A DNA stretch of 64,000 nucleotides from Anisus vortex (Eukaryota; Mollusca; Gastropoda; Planorbidae): NCBI GenBank assembly GCA_949126835.1, contig OX421499.1:28186490-28250489 (forward strand), read 5' to 3'. Under the pieces are notes generated by a model, which saw only the letters and a program-made list of their open reading frames with translations, was not told where the DNA came from and did no database searches. Of this stretch, positions 57,590-64,000 are shown piece by piece; positions within the stretch are counted from its first letter, which is position 1; every line of letters begins with the position of its first letter. A program made the position numbers and the translations under genes.

Positions 57590-57930
57590 GTACTGATCCA
57601 TTAACATGTGCAACATCACAATAGCTCAGTTTCAAACTTGGCATTGTCCGATAAGGGCCTAGATTAGTAGGTTCAGGCCCCACCTTGATTCGCTGTGTCA
57701 AAACTGCAGGGAAGAGACAGTTGAGCATGTGCTGTTCGATTGCCCCGCCTTACATGATCTAGAGTGGACAGAAACGGTCAACCATTTGTGCCGAACCTTT
57801 ATGGTAACGTATCACAGCTGCATGATATCGCATAATTTTTACTCTAAGAGCCCTAAGATAATAATCCTGGCTCGCATTCTCTCTAAGAAAAGTGGGATTC
57901 AAGTCTGATGGGTTTAACCCCATCTAGTCT
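57590..57930 (+). mobile_element. LINE C-terminal Cys-rich fragment
   Basis: Reads LCQNCREETVEHVLFDCPAL followed by HDLEWTETVNHLC, the C-x2-C-x-n-H-x4-C knuckle near the C-terminus of R1/Jockey-like LINE proteins. Frameshifts and stops lie on both sides. Confidence 0.82.
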
Positions 57931-58149
57931 GATGGGTGAGGCTTATGTGTGCGCTTGAAGCCATGAAAACGTGAACGCTGCTGGCTTTACTGGCCCTTTA
58001 CATATAGGCTTATGGGCTATACAGCTATAGTAGGCTATAGTACTCAAGTTTAGTGCTTAGTATTTTAAACTCTAAATCTAAAAGTCGGCTCGGCTAAGGA
58101 CGAATTAAAGTAGCCCTAAACCGAAATTAGGTCCCAATAAAATAAGATA

Positions 58150-58345
58150 AAATTATATAATACAAGCTAAATTCCCTGGCATTGCCCGGGGGAAAATTAA
58201 TTAGGCCTTTAAAAGCTATCAAATAACAATTTCATAAACTATAATGAACAGAAGCTAGAGCTCTAATAATTTTAAAAATATAATTACTATTTACTGAACA
58301 CATTTAGGAAAGTAATTTAAAATAAATATTGCAATTGGGTTAAAA
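58150..58345 (+). repeat. dispersed repeat S, copy interrupted by a LINE
   Basis: Begins with a TACAAGCTA..TTCCCTGGCATTGCCCGGG motif and continues with CTTTAAAAGCTATC, AAAACAT/ACACATTTAGGAAAGT and AATTTAAAATAAATATTG. The same order occurs at 59600-59800 and 60450-60660. It ends where the LINE at 58345 begins. Confidence 0.75.
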
Positions 58346-59590
58346 AAGGGCTTATGCTGAAAGAATCATTGGGGAAGAGCAGGCAGGCTTCAGGCAGGGA
58401 CGTAGTACCACAGAGCAGATCTTTAACCTGCGAATACTCTGTGAGAGGCACGCGCAACATCAACAACACTTGTACCATATATTTGTTGATTTTAAAAAGG
58501 CATTTGACAGGGTCTGACACGCTGCCCTATGGGCAACCATGAAACATTACAACATTAATGGCAACCTGACAATGCTGATACGTAGCTTCTATGACAGGGC
58601 CACCGGTGCAGTCTTCTTCAGCAACAACATTGGAGGATGGTTTAGGACTACCGTTGAAGTACGACAAGGATGCTTGCTTTTGCCAACACTGTTCAACATC
58701 TTCTTGGAGAGAATCATGTCAGATGCACCAGAGGATCATGAAGGGACAATCAGCATAAATGGCAGAAGGATCACCAGCCTTCGATTTGCAGATGATATAG
58801 ATGGACTTGCCGGGAGTGAGGAAAAATTAGCCAATCTAGTGGAGCGACTGGACAAAACTTCTGAATCCTATGGCATGCAAATCAGTGCCGAATAAACTAA
58901 ATTAATGACTAGTAACACCAGCGACATCACCACGCAGATCAAGATTGGTGGGCAGAGTTTGGAAACAGTAAGCAGCTTCAAATACCTAGGAGCTATTGTA
59001 ACCAAAGAGGGCTCCAAACCAGAAGTAATGTCCAGGATTGCCCAGACAACAGCATCACTAAAGAGAGCTCAAGACAATATGGAAAGACAAGAACTTAGCC
59101 CTCAGCACCAAAATCAGGCTGATGCGCTCACTGGTCCTCTCCATTTTTTTATATGCTATAATGCTTGGGAGTCATGGACATTAACTGCTGAGCTGGAAAA
59201 GAAGATAAACGCCATGGAAATGAGATGCTTCAGGACCCTGCTCTGTATCTGTTACAAAGACCATATCTCCAACAAACAGATACGAAAAAGAAACAACAGG
59301 AAATTGAAAAATATGAAGACATGCTGGCCACAGCCAAGAAAAGAAAACTGGAATGGTATGGCCACGTCACCAGAACCAACGGGCTTGCAAAGACCATCCT
59401 GCAGGGTACCACCAGAGGAGGCAGAAAGAGAGGTAGACAAAAGATAATTGGGAAGATAATATCAGGGAATAAACAAAACTGTGCGAGGCATTGAGAACGG
59501 CTGTGAGACGGGAGGAATGGCAGAGGATGGTTTACATGTCATCTGTGGCGCCCCAACGGTCCAACAGACTACGGGATATGTAGGATGTAG
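58345..59590 (+). pseudogene. broken LINE reverse transcriptase
   Basis: Polymerase-region protein of a non-LTR retrotransposon: IIGEEQAGFRQGRSTTEQIF, HIFVDFKKAFDRV, then after an in-frame TGA the palm with FADD (in LRFADDIDGLAG) and SSFKYLGAIVTKEG, then the LEWYGHVTRTNG C-terminal segment. The N-terminal endonuclease is absent. At least two in-frame stops (TGA near 58517, TAA near 58893) and a frameshift near 59300 make it inactive. Confidence 0.92.
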
Positions 59591-59599
59591 GTAGGATGC

Positions 59600-60340
59600 A
59601 TTGGAAAAAATACATAGGCCTAAAACTAAAGCCACATATAAAAATGTCATAGGCCTTCTAAACTACAATGAACAGAAAGCTATAATAATGTTTTAAAAAT
59701 AATAATTATTTATTTACTGAAAACATTTAAGAGAGTAATTGAAAATAAATATTGTAATCAAGTTTTAAGAATCGAACACCGGTCTCTCACATGCATCTAG
59801 AATATAATTATTAGATATTACTTACTGAAAACATTTTAGGAAAGCTTTAAGTCTTAAAATACTTTACAATCTTTAAAAGAAAACCGAAGTGGCTATTCGT
59901 ACCCGATAGATTTAGTAATAAATAGTTAGTATCGGTTAGTTTATATAGGTTAGGGATGGCTTACTTTGTAGTATTTTTGGTAATAGTTAGTATCGGTTAG
60001 GTTATAAAGGACAGGGATCGATTTGGTGTTTTCTGTGCTATTTCTTATAAAATATGTTAAGACAAATAAATTTTGTGTTTTTCCCCTATTTTAAATGTTT
60101 TTTATGAGTTCTAATGAATTTGGACTGAAGCTGGGTCGGAATAGCCATTTCATGCTAAAGGGACCCGGGTCTGAATAGCCGCAGCCAAAGAAAAAGCTTA
60201 ATAATTTAAATGGAGTTTTTTTTAAGTATTAAAAAAGGGAAAAGAAAGATATCAGTGGAGTATCAGACCCGGGTCGTCCGTATGGAAGTCAGATACGATG
60301 AAGATAAACACTGAGTCACTGAGATAGCCAAGACACATGT
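59600..60340 (+). repeat. dispersed repeat S, second copy
   Basis: Shares CTACAATGAACAGAAAGCTA, TTTACTGAAAACATTTA and AATAAATATTGTAATC with the copy at 60450, then a reversed tRNA-like stretch with an ATCGAACACCGGTCTCTC box-B-like segment near 59770. It contains local duplications of GTTAGTATCGGTTAG (about 59927 and 59985). Confidence 0.6.
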
Positions 60341-60449
60341 AAGATGCCTCTATGTCTATGCCCCTATACTATAAGTTAAGTACCCTTATATATTATTATT
60401 ATAAATTATCATATAGTTATTAATATTAGGTATACCAATTATTATTATT

Positions 60450-60960
60450 AACTACAAGCTACATTGCCCGGCGTTGCCCGGGTGAAAAAAAAAGGGGACT
60501 GTATATGGTGCAGATAAAAAAATTATAAACCACACTTAAAAGAAAGCTATAAATCTTATATTTAAATTATTATTTTTTTACTAAAGACTTTTAGGAAAGT
60601 AATTTAAAATAAATATTGTAATGGGGTAAAAAAAATAGGCAAGTAGTTTAATTTAACAAAAATCTAAATTGCCCGTAGATTTACAATGTCTAAATTGTTT
60701 TTTAAAGTTTTAAAAAAAAATTTTCTTAAATAAAAGTATAGTCAAATTGGAGAATCAAACCCTGGACGCTCACGTAGCAGTCCGCTACGTAGTACGTATA
60801 CCACTGAGCTAGCTAAGACACATGTCCGATGTGAAAAATTATTAGACAGATATAGGTCTAGGCCTAAATAGCTCAGTGACACAAACTCACGTGATTTCAA
60901 ATTGACCAATGGGATCCGTATGCGGACAAGCACTCTTTTTTTATATATATAGATTATGAA
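60450..60960 (+). repeat. dispersed repeat S, most complete copy, with reversed tRNA-like segment
   Basis: Starts with TACAAGCTACATTGCCCGGC and GTTGCCCGGG, contains the common AT-rich middle, and ends in ACAAGCACTCTTTTTTTATA and TATATAGATTA. On the minus strand 60735-60820 looks tRNA-like (box A TTAGCTAGCTCAGTGG, box B-like GGGTTTGATTC). Possibly a composite SINE; class uncertain. Confidence 0.65.
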
Positions 60961-63010
60961 TAATTATGTCTTGATGACAATTCAACAATTCAATAATCAA
61001 TAAGTAAGAAGTTGAATAGATGATTATGATAAATATTTAATCAGAATAAATCACAAGTTAAAGAGTCTTATGAAGTTATGATCTTATCTTATTAAAATAA
61101 ATGTAATCAAATTTCCATTTATTTGGTTGGATCAATAAATTTAATAAAGCAATCTTATCTCTTATTATATTTAGTAATAGACTTACTTAATAAAAGTTTT
61201 ATTTAATATAACTTTTATTAATATTAATTATTAATAGTTGAACTTGATTGACGTGATCATAATCATACAGACATAATTTATAAATTCATAAATCATAATA
61301 ACGGGATATCGTGATGGATTGATAACATTGATTAATATTCCTCCGGCAACCTAAAATCCTTTAAGTTTAGTACTTTCCTTACCTTTAGTCATGATTAGTT
61401 ACTTAGTCTTAGTATGATTAGTCTAAAACTAAATCTTTTTAATACAACTAATTCATACTAATTGCTTACTTTACTTTAAGTTTAAGTCATTTAAATTTTA
61501 AAGTATAGACAGATTAGTTTCCATTACCTTTTTGCATCACCGTTTCTCAACATCGTTTGGGTATAATATCGTTTGTTATAACTGCCTGGTAATAGTATGA
61601 GTCGCATATAAAATATATTAAATATTAGATATAGCCTAAGCCTATTTATATAATCTATCCTCTATTATACTCTTTACATATTATGCATAGGCCCAGCTTT
61701 TATTTTTAATTGTAAGACGGTAGGCCTAAAGATTTTAGAGTTAACTACTCTTGAGTTATTCTCAACAATATGACCTTCAACCCTTGCTCCTTCCCTTTCC
61801 GGCATTGCTAATGGTTGACCGCATTCTCTATGTCATTTGAGTAATTTTTAGTTCCCTTATTTTTAAAATGCGCATTTGGAATTCGGAACACACTTTCAAG
61901 TAAGAATGATTTCTTTTTATAAATCTAAGAGTTTGGACGGTAATTTTTTACCTGCGTATATATCTTATTAGTCTTATTAAATATAGAATCTAGGTATATA
62001 ATAATTAATAATAAACTGACTTTTTACTTTTATTTTTTATATATTTATTATTTTTATTATATAAACTTATCAAATAATATATAAGTCTTAACTTATATTA
62101 TGTCAACTCTACTAAACTAAATGTCACGTAGACTATGACACTGACACTATGTCTTATTAAACAGTTAGGCTATGCCATAGAATATTATTAGTATAGACTA
62201 TTTTACTTTTAGGCTATATATAATAAAATATTATAAGTATATATTATATAAATATAAAGCTATATTTATAGTTATAGTCATATTATATAGTATATGCCTA
62301 TAGTCTATAGCCGCAATATAGGTATAGGTATAGGAGTATAGGCCTTCTATACAATAGGCCTATACTGGCTAGGCTAAGCCTATATATAGTTACTTTAGTA
62401 TAAGTATAGTATAGTAACTATACTATACGGTACTACACTATAGGCATAGGCTACACTACCGTACTTATTATTTTATTAAATAAAAATAAACTGACTTTTT
62501 ATCTTATTTTTGTCATAAGATGAGATTTTATGATTGGTAATTTTTTACAACGTTACTGAGTAGGCCTACTGTAGACCTGTAGTAGTTTCATTAAGTTGTT
62601 TGTAATGACCTGTATCCTGAATAATGACCTAAGTGTCTAAGTCTAACCAAACGGTCAAACTCAGAAAAATAAAGAAGTAAGCCTATAAATATAATAAAAG
62701 AATAGCGATACGCCGCATACGGAGTAGTTAAACATAAGTTTAACAGACTTAGACTAAAGTTTAAAATTAAAGTTAAAAATGTATATAGGCAGATGATATA
62801 GGCCTACTGATTTTGTTTGTTATTAAAATAAATATATATGAGTTAGTAGGCCTATTAGTTTATTAGTATTAGTAGTAGCCTATTAGTACTATTACTATTA
62901 GTATAAATCCTCGCGAATAAATTACTATGGCCATAAGGTCACAGGCCTACTTGCCCATAGGCATTTTATAGTTATAACTGGAGACCATATTAGGGCCTAC
63001 TATAGTAGTA
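60961..63010. other. very AT-rich intergenic DNA with scattered TAGGCCTA motifs
   Basis: No gene recognised. AGGCCTA or TAGGCCT recurs many times from 61680 onward in an otherwise TA-rich background, notably near 62335-62400 and 62780-62880. Confidence 0.6.
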
Positions 63011-63270
63011 GGGCACCATAGCCGAGCGGCAGCGCATTCGACTGCGATCCGAAGGTCCTGGGTTCGAATCCTGGTGGAGGCTAGGATTTTTTCCCAGGAC
63101 TTAAGGGTGTCCCTGAGTCTACCTGGCACTTGATGGGGTAAAACGGTAAAGTAAAAACGGCTGGGCATTGTTCTCGCCACACATCCCCTAGTATGCTGTG
63201 GTCACAGAAACTGGTGAATGCTGCTTTACCAGCCCTACGATCAGTTTGGACCAAAGGGTTCTTTACTTAC
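63011..63270 (+). mobile_element. tRNA-derived SINE, full-length copy
   Basis: Head GGGCACCATAGCCGAGCGGC with box A, box B GGTTCGAATCC near 63060-63070, then the family body (CCAGGACTTAAGGGTGTCC, GGCTGGGCATTGTTCTCGCC) to AACTGGTGAATGCTGC and a TTCTTTACTTACT end. Part of the CTGATGGGTACC block is deleted relative to 51638. Confidence 0.9.
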
Positions 63271-64000
63271 TGCTATAGCAATAAATAATACTAATAAATT
63301 TAATTGTTATAAAGAAAGATTTTCTGTACTAACTATGATAACTATTTTATATTAAATTATTTATTGGAATATTGACGAATTCCTATTGAACTATTGGTAG
63401 CCTATTGCCCTCCTATGACCCTATGTATATTATGTAGGCTACACTACCAAGTAGGTACTGGCGCACCGGTTAATGTAAAGACAAATTACACAAAGGATAG
63501 GCCTACCAACTGACTAAGCCTATATCTATATATTGGTTTGTGAATTTTTTAGTAGAATTTTGAAAAGATAAATCCTTTTATCAACAAAGTATATTATTAC
63601 TCGCTATTTAAGCATAGTAAAGAAAGTATAGTAGGCCATATCCCTTCTGACAAAATTAATCCTTAGGGTTGGTAAAGCAATGGTCACCAGTTTTAAGCAT
63701 GGCATAGGCTGTTTTTTTTTTTATAAATATTATTTGTTAGAACATTTAAACACATTTGTCATTTGTACTTAGACTTAGTCTTCATTCTGTCAAATTTGTT
63801 ATGTAAAGACCTTACTTTAGTTACTGAAGCAGAGCTGTCTGAACTTAAGGCAATAGTCTCTCAGTGTCTCAGACTGCTAGGCATTTGACTCTAGTTTGAA
63901 AAACAAAGTATTACCGGTAATTCATGAGCACTCACAGTATCTTACTGTGCACATAAGATGATCCTGGAGTGGGTGGGTTTGGGGTCAAGATGGGCCCGAT
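63271..64000. other. AT-rich end of window
   Basis: No gene recognised. A short reversed SINE tail fragment (GGGTTGGTAAAGCAATGGTC) lies at about 63655-63715. The last 150 bases are less AT-rich, with no coding frame. Confidence 0.5.

Overview
This is a window of animal nuclear DNA. It is AT-rich, its genes have GT-AG introns, and it is packed with microsatellites, minisatellites, tRNA-derived SINEs, decayed LINE 3' ends and short hAT- and piggyBac-like elements. The SINE body, the gene content and the general texture suggest a mollusc, most likely a heterobranch gastropod. That placement is inference, not proof. No bacterial features, CRISPR array or rRNA were seen, and no free-standing tRNA gene was found; the tRNA-like segments are SINE heads.

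I can support three protein-coding loci. (1) On the minus strand, 13059 to about 6551, lie the 5' coding exons of an ETS-family transcription factor: a 541-codon serine-rich first coding exon, an exon carrying a Pointed (SAM_PNT) domain of ERG/FLI1 type, and a probable linker exon. The ETS DNA-binding domain is not in the window and must lie beyond the left edge. (2) On the plus strand, 38969-45736, is one uninterrupted 2255-residue reading frame. It encodes a hydrophilic, mostly disordered protein that I do not recognise, with CCAAT and TATA motifs just upstream. (3) On the minus strand, 57178-46806, is a complete eight-coding-exon gene for the animal UPF0489/C5orf22 protein (411 residues). 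All seven splice junctions keep frame, and the DxHxD and DxDxD metal-ligand motifs of the arginase-like fold are intact. Loci 2 and 3 are tail to tail with 3' ends close together.

Layout: 1-6.5 kb is low-complexity flank with an hAT-like MITE and a SINE remnant. 6.5-13.1 kb is the ETS gene, whose first visible intron holds three minisatellites (about 61, 51/52 and 20 bp) and a 305-bp inverted-repeat element. 13.1-24 kb is AT-rich intergenic or upstream intronic DNA with LINE and MITE remnants. 24.15-26.5 kb is a large 54-bp satellite open in both strands, followed by pyrimidine tracts. 27-38.6 kb is intergenic with more minisatellites (28, about 41, 46, 25 and 48 bp), SINEs, LINEs and a 72-bp piggyBac-like MITE. 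38.9-46.4 kb is the giant-ORF gene. 46.4-57.2 kb is the C5orf22-like gene, whose large intron 5 contains a 35-bp minisatellite, two SINEs and two tandem hAT-like elements sharing three copies of one 8-bp target site. 57.2-64 kb is repeat-rich, very AT-rich DNA with a broken LINE reverse transcriptase and a further SINE.

The three genes show no common pathway; this is an ordinary eukaryotic neighbourhood. The most interesting items are the unrecognised giant protein, the metallohydrolase-like C5orf22 homologue, the minisatellite that copies the C5orf22 stop codon, the hAT tandem, and the dual-strand-open satellite.
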